Positions 56,658 through 64,000 of a DNA stretch of 64,000 bases are shown here, one piece after another. The notes under the pieces were generated by a model. The model was not told the origin of the DNA. It saw nothing but the letters and a program-made list of their open reading frames with translations, and did not search any database. The stretch comes from Myxococcus qinghaiensis. GTDB lineage: Bacteria > Myxococcota > Myxococcia > Myxococcales > Myxococcaceae. Numbering within the stretch: the stretch's first letter is position 1; each line of letters begins with the position of its first letter. The DNA lies in contig NZ_JAKCFA010000019.1 of assembly GCF_024198215.1 (NCBI RefSeq), positions 124,001 to 188,000 on the forward strand, written 5' to 3'. Position numbers and translations under genes: made by a program.

Positions 56658-57146
56658 ATGAACGCGTTGGAACTCCTGAAGCAGCAGCACGCCGAAGTGA
56701 AGAAGCTCTTCACCCAGTACGGCAAGCTCCCGGACCATGCCGATGCGAAGCGTCGGGAGCTGTTCGAGATGATCGCCGACCGGCTCGGCGCGCACACCAC
56801 CATCGAGGAGCAGTACTTCTACCCGGCGGCGAAGGCCAACGACACCGAGGACCTGCTGGTCGAGGCCGCCGAGGAGCATCTGTCCGCCAAGCGCCTCATC
56901 GCGGACCTGATGGAGCTGGAGCCGGACGACGAGCACTTCGACGCGAAGATGAAGGTGCTCCAGGAGCAGATCGAACACCACGTGAAGGAGGAAGAGGAGG
57001 AGCTCTTCAAGAAGGTCCGCAAGCTCGTCTCCAAGGAGCAGCTCGAGGACCTGGGGCTCCAGATGGAGGAGGAGTTCGACGAGTTGATGGAAGGCGAGCC
57101 CCGGCTCCAGGTGCCCGCCGAGACGGACCAGGCCGCGCCGCTCTGA
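56658..57146 (+). CDS. Hemerythrin HHE-domain protein
   Basis: A 162-residue helical protein of the HHE cation-binding family: LLKQQHAEVKKLFTQY, AHTTIEEQYFYPAAK, AAEEHLSAKRLIADL and IEHHVKEEEEELF supply the His and Glu ligands of a di-iron site that can bind O2 or nitric oxide. A long acidic C-terminus follows. The ATG is preceded by CGGAGATAC. Located between the FAD-Rieske gene and a DNA glycosylase gene. Confidence 0.9.
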   Translation: MNALELLKQQHAEVKKLFTQYGKLPDHADAKRRELFEMIADRLGAHTTIEEQYFYPAAKANDTEDLLVEAAEEHLSAKRLIADLMELEPDDEHFDAKMKVLQEQIEHHVKEEEEELFKKVRKLVSKEQLEDLGLQMEEEFDELMEGEPRLQVPAETDQAAPL

Positions 57147-57219
57147 GCAGCCCCGCGTGCCCGCATGACAAGAAACGGGTTGCGCGGGGCGGTGGGAGCG
57201 GCAGCATACCGCCCCTCCC

Positions 57220-57891
57220 ATGCCGCGTTCCGCTCCCTCCGCCCCGCGCCTGCCCGAAGCCTTCACTCCCGAGGTCCGCCGTGCCCTGGCGCGAGCGGAC
57301 CCGAAGCTCGGCGCGCTGATGAAGCGCGTGGGCCCTTTTCGCCTCCAGCTGAGTCCCCTGCACAGCCCCTTCGCCGCGCTGGCGGAGTCCATCGTCTACC
57401 AGCAGCTCCATGGCAAGGCCGCCGCCGCCATCTTCGCGCGCGTCAGTGAGCGCGTGGGGAAGGGCCGGCGCTTCACGCCCCAGGCGCTGCTCTCCACGGC
57501 GGACACGGTGCTGCGCGAGGCGGGCCTGTCCGCCAACAAGCTGGCCGCGCTCCAGGACCTGGCGCGCAAGTCGCTGGACGGCACCGTGCCTCCCCTGTCC
57601 CGGGTGCGCCGCATGGACGACGCGACGCTCATCGACCACTTCACGCAGGTGCGGGGCATTGGCCAGTGGACGGTGGAGATGCTGCTCATCTCCCGGCTCG
57701 GTCGCCCGGACGTGTTGCCGGTGGACGACTTCGGCGTGCGCAAGGGCTTCATGCTCGCGTATGGGCTGCCGGAGATGCCGCGCCCCAAGGCGCTCCTGGA
57801 ATATGGCGAGCGCTGGCGGCCCTGGCGCACCGTGGTGAGCTGGTACCTGTGGCGGGCGACGGAGCTTCCCGTGGAGCCCGTGGCCGACTGA
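57220..57891 (+). CDS. DNA-3-methyladenine glycosylase II-like (HhH-GPD) protein
   Basis: A 223-residue base-excision-repair glycosylase without the N-terminal AlkA domain. It shows FAALAESIVYQQLHGKAAAAIFAR, the helix-hairpin-helix FTQVRGIGQWTVEMLLI, and PDVLPVDDFGVRKG with the catalytic Asp. The C-terminus WRPWRTVVSWYLWR is typical of AlkA-like proteins. It removes alkylated purines from DNA. Confidence 0.88.
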   Translation: MPRSAPSAPRLPEAFTPEVRRALARADPKLGALMKRVGPFRLQLSPLHSPFAALAESIVYQQLHGKAAAAIFARVSERVGKGRRFTPQALLSTADTVLREAGLSANKLAALQDLARKSLDGTVPPLSRVRRMDDATLIDHFTQVRGIGQWTVEMLLISRLGRPDVLPVDDFGVRKGFMLAYGLPEMPRPKALLEYGERWRPWRTVVSWYLWRATELPVEPVAD

Positions 57892-58003
57892 CCGGCGGTG
57901 CGCTCCTCTCAGGAGAGAGAGCGAGCAGGGGCCTGCTTCTGGTGCGTCTTGCCGCGAGGCGGCGGAGTCCTCACCCGTATGTGAACGGGAAAGAGGACCA
58001 CAC

Positions 58004-59152
58004 ATGCGCGCCTTGACGTACCAGGGACCTTTCAAGGTCCGAGTGGAGAACAAGCCAGACCCTCGGTTGGAGCACCCGCAGGATGTCATCCTCAAGGTGA
58101 CCCGGACGGCCATCTGCGGCTCGGACCTTCACCTGTTGCACGGCCTGGTACCGGATACCCGCGTGGGCCACACCTTCGGCCACGAGTTCACCGGCGTGGT
58201 GGAGGAGCTGGGCAGCGAGGTGACGCAGCTGCGCAAGGGTGACCGCGTGGTGGTTCCCTTCAACATCTCCTGTGGCACGTGCTTCTACTGTCAGCGAGGT
58301 CTGACGGCGTCCTGTGAGAACAGCAACCCGTCGAGTGACGTGGCGTGTGGTGTGTATGGCTATTCGCACACGACGGGCGGCTACGACGGTGGCCAGGCGG
58401 AGTACGTGCGCGTGCCCTTCGCGGACGTGGGGCCGCTGAAGATTCCCGACGGCATGGAAGACGAGGAGGCGCTCTTCCTCGGGGACATCCTGCCCACGGG
58501 CTACATGGGCGCGGAGATGGGCGAAATCAAGGGCGGCGAGACGGTGGTGGTGTTCGGCGCCGGCCCGGTGGGGTTGTTCGCCATGCGGTCCGCGTGGCTG
58601 ATGGGCGCGGGCCGGGTGATTGCCGTGGACTGCGTGCAGTACCGGCTCGACTTCGCGGAGCGGTACGCGAAGGTGGAGACGGTGAACTTCCGGGAGGTGG
58701 ACGACATCGTCCTCTACCTGAAGGACCTGTTCGACGGCCGCGGGCCGGACGTGTGCATCGATGCGGTGGGCATGGAGGCGGAGGGCTCGGTGGGCCAGCG
58801 CGTGCTGGGCCTGGGGCTGAAGCTGGAGGCCGGCGCTCCCACGGTGCTCACCTGGTGCATCGACACCGTGCGCAAGGGCGGCAATGTCTCCATCGTCGGG
58901 GTGTATGGCCCGCCGTGGAACCTGATGCCGATTGGCACGGCGATGAACAAGGGCCTCACGCTGCGGATGAACCAGTGCAACGTGCGTCGCTACATGACGC
59001 ACCTGCTCCAGCACATCCGCGAGGGGCGCATCGACGCGAAGGGCATCATCACCCACCGGTTCTCTTTGGAGGATGCACCCAAGGCGTACCACCTGTTCGC
59101 CCAGAAGCAGGACGGCTGCGTCAAGTGCGTCCTCACCCCTGGCCACGCGTGA
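58004..59152 (+). CDS. Zinc-dependent alcohol/formaldehyde dehydrogenase-like protein
   Basis: A 382-residue MDR-family dehydrogenase: CGSDLHLLHG (catalytic zinc Cys), GHEFTGVVEELGS, the structural zinc cysteines in CGTCFYCQRGLTASCEN, and VVVFGAGPVGLFAM for NAD(P). Its length and the long ITHRFSLEDAPKAYHLF end place it with glutathione-independent formaldehyde dehydrogenase-like or threonine dehydrogenase-like enzymes; substrate undecided. ATG follows AAAGAGGACC. The following small gene is 17 bp away and probably co-transcribed. Confidence 0.86.
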   Translation: MRALTYQGPFKVRVENKPDPRLEHPQDVILKVTRTAICGSDLHLLHGLVPDTRVGHTFGHEFTGVVEELGSEVTQLRKGDRVVVPFNISCGTCFYCQRGLTASCENSNPSSDVACGVYGYSHTTGGYDGGQAEYVRVPFADVGPLKIPDGMEDEEALFLGDILPTGYMGAEMGEIKGGETVVVFGAGPVGLFAMRSAWLMGAGRVIAVDCVQYRLDFAERYAKVETVNFREVDDIVLYLKDLFDGRGPDVCIDAVGMEAEGSVGQRVLGLGLKLEAGAPTVLTWCIDTVRKGGNVSIVGVYGPPWNLMPIGTAMNKGLTLRMNQCNVRRYMTHLLQHIREGRIDAKGIITHRFSLEDAPKAYHLFAQKQDGCVKCVLTPGHA

Positions 59153-59169
59153 CAACAAGGAGCCGAACC

Positions 59170-59562
59170 ATGCCGGATAGACCGATTCCTGGCGCAGCGG
59201 CGGACCTGGAGCCCTCCAGCCGTCCTGGCGTGCCAATGGAGAGAGCGCCTCAACCGATGGCGGGGGCGCGAATGCCCATCCGTCCGCAGCACTCGGATGT
59301 GCGCGTGTTCAAGCACAAGGGCCGTGCCGGCTTCCCGCCGGTGTTCGGCACCGCGCAGCCGCCGAGGGGGCTGAGCGGGTTGCTGCGCAAGGTGGCGTAT
59401 GGGTACCCGGACCACTGGGCGCGCCACTGGATGATCCTGCTCCTGGCGGACCGGGTGGACGTCTGGGAGCACCGGTTGGCGAGGGCGGCGCCGTGGGCGG
59501 TGCCCACCGCTGGGGTGCTCGCGCTCACGGGTGTGGCGTGGCGGAAGTGGGCGCGCGCGTGA
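59170..59562 (+). CDS. Small protein of unknown function with C-terminal hydrophobic helix
   Basis: A 130-residue protein directly downstream of the zinc dehydrogenase, probably in the same transcript (AAGGAGCC ribosome site). The first 60 residues are Pro/Arg-rich and disordered-looking. The C-terminal half has GLLRKVAYGYPDHWARHWMILLLADRVDVWEHRL, then a short hydrophobic helix (WAVPTAGVLALTGVAW). No family recognised; a peripheral membrane role is possible. Confidence 0.55.
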   Translation: MPDRPIPGAAADLEPSSRPGVPMERAPQPMAGARMPIRPQHSDVRVFKHKGRAGFPPVFGTAQPPRGLSGLLRKVAYGYPDHWARHWMILLLADRVDVWEHRLARAAPWAVPTAGVLALTGVAWRKWARA

Positions 59563-59721
59563 GGTGAGGGGCTCGGCGCCCTGGAGGAGGAGGGCGCCGG
59601 GGTGGGGGAGACCCGCTGGCGAAGGGTTTTCGCCAGCCTTCCGGGGCGCCGGGGGAGTTCCTGGCGCCCGGAAGTTCGAGTCGAGGCGACTCCGGCCGCG
59701 TTCTCTGTGAGGATCTCCACC

Positions 59722-61986
59722 ATGCCGCCCGCGAAGCCGCCTCCCCGACGCTCGTCCTCGAAACCCGTTCCTCCGGCGCCCCGTGCGTCGTCCGCGGGGG
59801 GAAAGCCCTCGGCCGGGCAGGGTGCGGAGTCCGCGAAGAAGCCCGCACGCAAGCCGGAGCCCGCAGCGGCTCCGAAGGCACAGGCGAAGCAGGCCACGAA
59901 TGCGCAAGGGGCGAAGGCGCAGGCAAAGCAGGCTGCGAATGCGCAGGGCGTGAAGGCGCAGGCGAAGCAGGCCGCGAACGCGCAGGGGGCGAAGGCGCAG
60001 GTGAAGCAGGTCGAGGATTCCCAAGCGGCGAAGGCGCAGGCGAAACAGGTCGAGGACTCCCAGGCGGCGAAGGCGCAAGCGAAGCAGGGCGAGGACTCCC
60101 AAACGAGACAGGCTGAGGCTGCGCAAGGTGCGAGGGCGCAGGCGAAACAGGCCGAGGAGTCCCAAGCAGCGAAGGCGCAAGTGAAGCAGGCTGAGACTGA
60201 GCAGGCCGTGAAGGCGCAGGCGAAGCAATCCGCGACGGAGCAGGCCGCGAAGGACCAGGTGAAGCCAGCGGGTAAAGGACCGAAGTCCCCCGAGCGCCCC
60301 GCCGAGGCAACGCCACCAGAGAAGTCCCGTGATGGCGCGCAGGAAGCGAAGCCTCAAGCAAGGATGGTGGAGGAGGCTGCTCCCTCGGAGACGCCAGCCG
60401 CGAGCCCATCCCCCGCTGCACGCGCGAAGGTTCGTCCCGCGCGGTCGCTCTCGCTGGTTCCGCCTCTGCGCTCCGATGCGAACAAGGAGGAGCCCTCCGA
60501 AGAAGCGACCATCGCGGAGCCGCCGTCCATCGAACTCGAAGCTCCGGCTCCCCGCGCGGAAGTCCGAACGCACACACGACCGCCGCTGGACGTGGGCGAC
60601 CTCGACTCGGAGGTGCTGCCCATCTCCGCCCTCGTGCCCATCGAGGGCTCCTTCACGGGTGCCCCGCTGCTCGTCCACGCGAGCCCGGAGACGATCCGAA
60701 CCTGGGGGGTCCTCGGCTCCACCATGGGACGGCTCGTGCCCGGAAAGAGTGAAGGGGGCTACACCTTCTCCGGCCAGGCACGGCTGTTCCTTCGTGCCGT
60801 CCAGCGCGTGGACGCGTCCTCTCCTGACTCCGCGAGCACGGGCCGTTGCTCCGTCGTGCTCCGGAACACGACGGGCCGTCCCATCCAACTCCAGGTCCGA
60901 GGCGGCCTCTTCTCCAAGTACCTCACGCCCCAGTTCCCACTGAACTCACAAGGCGAACCCTTCAACCCGCTGAACCAGAAGCCCCTCGACGAGGACCTCA
61001 CGAACCTGATCGACGCGGAGTCCGGACAGGGCAAGACACCGGACCCCGAAGGGCTGTTCTTCCGAGGACCCCAAGCTGTCCTCGCCTCGGGCCTCCTCGA
61101 CGCCATCCTCGATGACCGCTCCGAGTCCGAGCGCGAAGTCCTGCCGCTCGTCCGAGAGGACCTCGACTTGCTCCTCGACGACGTGCGCCTGGGAACCCGA
61201 GGCGCTTTCGAGGGCAGCCTCACCGTGCAGCCTGGCGCAACGGTGGTCGTCCTCGCTGCACGTCACCCGAAGGGAGTCACGCTCAGCGCCCTCCTGGACT
61301 TCAAGGCCCTGGACGCGAAGGGGCAGGTGGACGCGGGCGCGAGGTTCCGTCTGGCCACCGTGTCCAGCCCGTATCCGCTCACGCCCGACGAACTCGCCGC
61401 CATCACTCGAAGCGAGCACCCCCTGGCCACCGCGGGAGCCGAGGACACGGGCCCGACGGCCTTCCCTCCACTCCAAGGTGTGCTCGAAGCGGGCAGCGTC
61501 TTCGTCGCTGAGCGCACGCTGAGCCTGTCACCCGGAACGCTCGCGGGTGACCTCGTCATGTCCATGCCGCGCAGGAACGCGGGCACCGGACCCGACGCGC
61601 CGACGTTGACGCCCACCTCGGGCACCTCGGCCTCGCGCGCCACGTCCTCCCAGGGCGAGCGGACCCACGACGGAGCCCGAGGCGTCACCTATCAGCTGAC
61701 CTACACCCTGGAGAACGAAGGCCCCGAGCCGCGCGAAGTGGAGCTGCTGCTCACCTCGCCGCGACGCCACCCCTCCGAGCGCTTCTTCCCCCAGGCAGGC
61801 GTCCTGAACCTGGCGATGAAGGTCGACGGCGAGCGCATGGACGTCCGCCTCAGCCAGCGAGGAGAGGGCAGGGTGCTCGCGGTCCTCGAGCTTCCGCCCG
61901 AGGGCCGCCGTCAGGTGCGACTCGAGTGGACCCACCTGGGGGGAACCTTCCCTCCCGCGGGCCTGGAGCTGCGCGCACGGCGCTGA
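59722..61986 (+). CDS. Large protein with KAQAKQ tandem repeats, unknown function
   Basis: A 754-residue protein with no family I recognise. Residues 1-51 are Pro/Ser/Lys-rich. Residues 52-176 consist of nine to ten copies of a 13-residue unit (K-A-Q-A-K-Q-x-x-x-x-Q-x-A) likely to form a long charged helix or coiled coil. Residues 177-290 are low-complexity. From about 300 to 600 there is a beta-rich region with conserved-looking GVLGSTMGRLVPGKSEGGYTF, VVLRNTTGRPIQLQVRGGLFS and GSLTVQPGATVVVLAARH. The C-terminal 110 residues (GVTYQLTYTLENEGPEPREVELLLTSPR ... RRQVRLEWTHLGG) form an Ig-like beta domain. No signal peptide is visible. The ATG at 59722 is chosen because upstream residues look non-coding. 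Confidence 0.6.
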   Translation: MPPAKPPPRRSSSKPVPPAPRASSAGGKPSAGQGAESAKKPARKPEPAAAPKAQAKQATNAQGAKAQAKQAANAQGVKAQAKQAANAQGAKAQVKQVEDSQAAKAQAKQVEDSQAAKAQAKQGEDSQTRQAEAAQGARAQAKQAEESQAAKAQVKQAETEQAVKAQAKQSATEQAAKDQVKPAGKGPKSPERPAEATPPEKSRDGAQEAKPQARMVEEAAPSETPAASPSPAARAKVRPARSLSLVPPLRSDANKEEPSEEATIAEPPSIELEAPAPRAEVRTHTRPPLDVGDLDSEVLPISALVPIEGSFTGAPLLVHASPETIRTWGVLGSTMGRLVPGKSEGGYTFSGQARLFLRAVQRVDASSPDSASTGRCSVVLRNTTGRPIQLQVRGGLFSKYLTPQFPLNSQGEPFNPLNQKPLDEDLTNLIDAESGQGKTPDPEGLFFRGPQAVLASGLLDAILDDRSESEREVLPLVREDLDLLLDDVRLGTRGAFEGSLTVQPGATVVVLAARHPKGVTLSALLDFKALDAKGQVDAGARFRLATVSSPYPLTPDELAAITRSEHPLATAGAEDTGPTAFPPLQGVLEAGSVFVAERTLSLSPGTLAGDLVMSMPRRNAGTGPDAPTLTPTSGTSASRATSSQGERTHDGARGVTYQLTYTLENEGPEPREVELLLTSPRRHPSERFFPQAGVLNLAMKVDGERMDVRLSQRGEGRVLAVLELPPEGRRQVRLEWTHLGGTFPPAGLELRARR
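59875..60249 (+). repeat. Tandem 39-bp coding repeat
   Basis: Nine to ten imperfect 39-bp units encode the 13-residue KAQAKQ repeats of the surrounding gene. Third codon positions vary between copies while the protein pattern is kept, so the array is under protein-level selection. One unit (residues 117-137) is irregular, as if two copies had recombined. Such arrays often change length between strains. Confidence 0.8.
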
Positions 61987-62083
61987 GAGACGCTGCTGTC
62001 CGCAGGGGAAAAGGGCGGAACCGCGGGCCAGCACTGTCTACACGTGTCCGCTCCCTGTCTTGATTGCCATTGAGCACACCGGC

Positions 62084-63361
62084 TCATGGAAATGCTGTGG
62101 CCGTTGAATCCTGTCGCAACTGTTGGTGACGGATGGGAATCAGCAGCGCGAGGAAGGCCACCGACAGCGCGGCACCCAGAAGGAAGACAGGCGCGTAGCC
62201 AAGTCCAAGCCCGTGAATGGGGTCCGCGAGCCACCCCGCGAGCGGCGCGGCGGGCGCCTTGCCCCAGACCTCCAGGCTGGCCAGCAGCGTGTAGTGCGTG
62301 GCGCCGATGCGCCGGTCCACGCGCGCCATCATGAACGCGAACATCACCGTCGTGAGGGCGCCGCCCACCAGCTCCTCCGCGAGCGTGACGCCGATGACGC
62401 CCCCGTCGCTGACGCCGTGGGTCGCCAGCCACCAGCGGCCCATGAGAGGCAGCACGCGCAGCGACGCCGTGAGCGTCAAGGCACCGACGATGGGCAGCCG
62501 CGTGGCGAGCAGCCCTCCGCCGACGGAGCCGAGGATGGACGCCACGTTGCCCCACGTCCCCACCCACTGGCCTATCTGCCAGGCGGGAATGCCCGAGTCG
62601 ACGAGGAAGGGCTTGTAGAGCACGTCCGCCATCGTCTCGCCGAACTTGTACGTGCCAATGAAGAGCAGCACCCACCCGGTCCCCGGCTTCATCATCACCG
62701 AGGCGATGCGCTCCCGCAGTTGCCGCCAGCTCAGCCGCGCCTCCGGGGCCGGCGCACTGTCGCGCCCGCTCGAGTCCTCCCGGGGAGGAGGCTCGCGGGT
62801 GAGCAGCGTCACCACGAGCGCACCGGCGCACAGCGCGGCCATGCCCAGGAACAGCCCTGACCAGCCAATGGACTTGCTGGCCCACACCAGGAGCCCACCG
62901 CCGGTGAGCATCCCCAGCTTGTAGCCCACCACCTGCACGGAGTTGCCCAGGCCCAGCTCCTCCGGCTTCAGCATGTCCACCGCGAGCCCATCCACCGCGA
63001 TGTCCTGCGTGGCGGCGAAGAGGTTCATCACCAGGATGAGCCCGAGGAGCACCTTCAGCGAGCCCCCGTCCGACACGAGCAGTCCCGCCGTCACGCAGGT
63101 GAGCGTCAGGCCCGCCTGCATGGGCAGAATCCATGACCTGCGACGTCCGAGCCGCGTGGAGTAATACCGGTCCACCAGCGGCGACCAGAGCGCCTTGAGT
63201 CCCCAGGGCAGCGCAAGCACCCCCGCGAAGCCCAGCGCGGTGAGCGACACCCCCTGCTCCCGCAGATACACGGGCAGCGCGGTGGCCTGGAAGCCGAAGG
63301 GCAGGCCCTGCACGAAGTAGAGGACGCCGAGCAGCGCGAGCCGGGAGGCGGGGATTCTCAT
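62084..63361 (-). CDS. AmpG-like major facilitator transporter
   Basis: A 425-residue, 12-helix MFS transporter. It starts LALLGVLYFVQGLPFGFQATALPVYLREQGVS, the AmpG opening helix and loop, with WGLKALWSPLVDRYYSTRLGRRRSWILPMQAG matching AmpG motif A and AATQDIAVDGLAVDML the helix-4 signature. AmpG imports anhydro-muropeptides for cell-wall recycling. Substrate is inferred from family only. Start: ATG at 63361 gives a normal first helix; the frame remains open upstream without good coding signal. Confidence 0.85.
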   Translation of the reverse strand: MRIPASRLALLGVLYFVQGLPFGFQATALPVYLREQGVSLTALGFAGVLALPWGLKALWSPLVDRYYSTRLGRRRSWILPMQAGLTLTCVTAGLLVSDGGSLKVLLGLILVMNLFAATQDIAVDGLAVDMLKPEELGLGNSVQVVGYKLGMLTGGGLLVWASKSIGWSGLFLGMAALCAGALVVTLLTREPPPREDSSGRDSAPAPEARLSWRQLRERIASVMMKPGTGWVLLFIGTYKFGETMADVLYKPFLVDSGIPAWQIGQWVGTWGNVASILGSVGGGLLATRLPIVGALTLTASLRVLPLMGRWWLATHGVSDGGVIGVTLAEELVGGALTTVMFAFMMARVDRRIGATHYTLLASLEVWGKAPAAPLAGWLADPIHGLGLGYAPVFLLGAALSVAFLALLIPIRHQQLRQDSTATAFP

Positions 63362-63554
63362 GGGCGCCGACGAGCATAGAACCTCCAGGCCCGTTTCAGG
63401 TGAGCCCGGGAGTCGCCCAGCCCCTGGCTGGTGAGTCATTTCAATCGGCGGTGTCTCGTTTCTTGAGACTTGAAGTGTTTGACAACTCGTTCTCCCAGTA
63501 GAATCGTGTCGCCCTTCCAATTTCAATCACTGGAATCACAACCGAGGAATTTGA

Positions 63555-63959
63555 ATGGGTTTGCCGGAGCGGAAGGCCATCGCGAACTACAAACAAAACG
63601 TGTTCCCCGTCTGGCAGAAGAAGCTCGACGACCTCCTGGGGTATCACCTGGAGATTGAAGTGGAGTGGGACACGTTGGGCGAGGAGGGAATGGCCCACGC
63701 CTTCGAGGAGGGCTTCAACCTCATCTATTTCCAGCCGGTGGAGCTGGCCATCAAGGCCATCGCCGTGGATGACTTCTCCAAGCAGGCCCTGAAGGACGGC
63801 TTCAAGAAGTTCTTCGTCAGCGGCATCGAGCCGGCGGACCGGGTGTTCTACACCTTCGCCGACAAGACGCTGTCGTACCGGCACAACTTCAGTGGTGGCG
63901 AGAACGACCTTCCGGACCGCAGGGACCGCATCGTAGGGCTCTTCGAGAAGAACCTCTGA
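63555..63959 (+). CDS. Unknown 134-residue protein with AT-richer upstream region
   Basis: A small soluble alpha/beta protein: GLPERKAIANYKQNVFPVWQKKLDDLLGYHLEIEVEWDT, then GMAHAFEEGFNLIYFQPVELAIKAIAVDDFSKQALKDGFKKFF, ending VFYTFADKTLSYRHNFSGGEN. No family name recognised, but the regular pattern and clean start (CCGAGGA before ATG) support a real gene. The upstream 110 bp are clearly less GC-rich than the rest of the window, as expected of a promoter or of recently acquired DNA. Confidence 0.65.
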   Translation: MGLPERKAIANYKQNVFPVWQKKLDDLLGYHLEIEVEWDTLGEEGMAHAFEEGFNLIYFQPVELAIKAIAVDDFSKQALKDGFKKFFVSGIEPADRVFYTFADKTLSYRHNFSGGENDLPDRRDRIVGLFEKNL

Positions 63960-64000
63960 CGAAGTCGGACTGATTCACGACGTCGGAGGCGCGAGTGGAG

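Noticed and set aside
59875-60249. CRISPR-like or intergenic satellite array
   Set aside because: The 39-bp units have no unique spacers and lie wholly within an open coding frame with preserved amino-acid pattern.
63479-63504. A sigma-70 promoter TTGACA / TAGAAT upstream of the last gene
   Set aside because: The boxes are only 14 bp apart, too close for a normal promoter.

Overview
The window is high-GC bacterial DNA with tightly packed genes, many four-base start/stop overlaps and the strong codon bias of a delta-proteobacterial myxobacterium. The best single taxonomic clue is a five-gene cluster at 24616-33431 matching the ether-lipid (elb) cluster known from Myxococcus and Stigmatella, including the multidomain ElbD. 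The [2Fe-2S]-type ferrochelatase, a stand-alone RtcB, a bacterial SWIB protein and FHA-GGDEF and GldAFG-like genes also fit Myxococcaceae. Species cannot be named from sequence alone. No rRNA, ordinary tRNA, CRISPR array or insertion sequence was seen.

The most unusual part is 1957-6434 plus 14020-14169. Read on the minus strand, three short non-coding loci (5324-5456, 6207-6334, 14020-14169) contain every arm of a tRNA in circularly permuted order: T-arm, 3' acceptor strand, a short loop, 5' acceptor strand, D-arm, anticodon-like arm. In each, the two ends of the transcript pair into a long stem with a conserved core: seven G/C pairs, then a three-by-three internal loop (GCC or GCA against ACT), then a nine-pair helix. 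A long end-pairing stem carrying a tRNA-like head is the plan of bacterial Y RNAs. Two of the loci are interleaved with a co-directional gene set: a calcineurin-like phosphatase, a 588-residue helical/vWA protein with Ro60-like architecture, a 339-residue protein of unknown family and a JAMM-motif protein. An RtcB RNA ligase lies 12 kb away. I interpret this as a Ro60/Y-RNA-like RNA quality-control or repair locus whose RNAs are permuted tRNA mimics that, unlike described Y RNAs, keep an anticodon arm.

Layout: 1-1346 end of a GMC oxidoreductase; 1451-1948 DUF2267; 1957-6434 the RNA-linked operon and its upstream inverted repeats; 6614-8519 a sigma factor and a zinc-motif protein; 8574-10946 an ECF sigma factor, anti-sigma factor and secreted protein; 11073-19130 thioesterase, PcrA-type helicase, third permuted RNA, propeller lipoprotein, adenosine deaminase, SDR protein and RtcB; 19258-24569 membrane protein, acetyltransferase, GlgC, FHA-GGDEF protein and MFS exporter; 24616-33431 the elb-like ether-lipid cluster; 33742-34132 SWIB protein with terminator; 34249-39485 TreY-GlgX alpha-glucan/trehalose genes; 39597-43879 TerC, ApaG, ferrochelatase and two lipoproteins; 44037-46457 Sua5-type t6A synthase and an SRPBCC-epimerase fusion; 46495-51126 a four-gene GldAFG-like ABC system; 51109-54849 GvpF/L-like and GvpA/J-like proteins around a two-component system; 55086-63959 FAD-Rieske oxidoreductase, hemerythrin protein, AlkA-like glycosylase, zinc dehydrogenase, a repeat-rich protein, an AmpG-like transporter and an unknown gene.

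Functional links: glgC, glgX and treY point to glycogen/trehalose metabolism. The elb-like genes form one transcription unit that builds alkyl-ether lipids important for development. The Gld-like and Gvp/two-component sets are each translationally coupled. The permuted RNAs, the vWA protein, the phosphatase and RtcB are linked only by context and by knowledge of Ro60-Y RNA-Rtc systems, so that link is inference.
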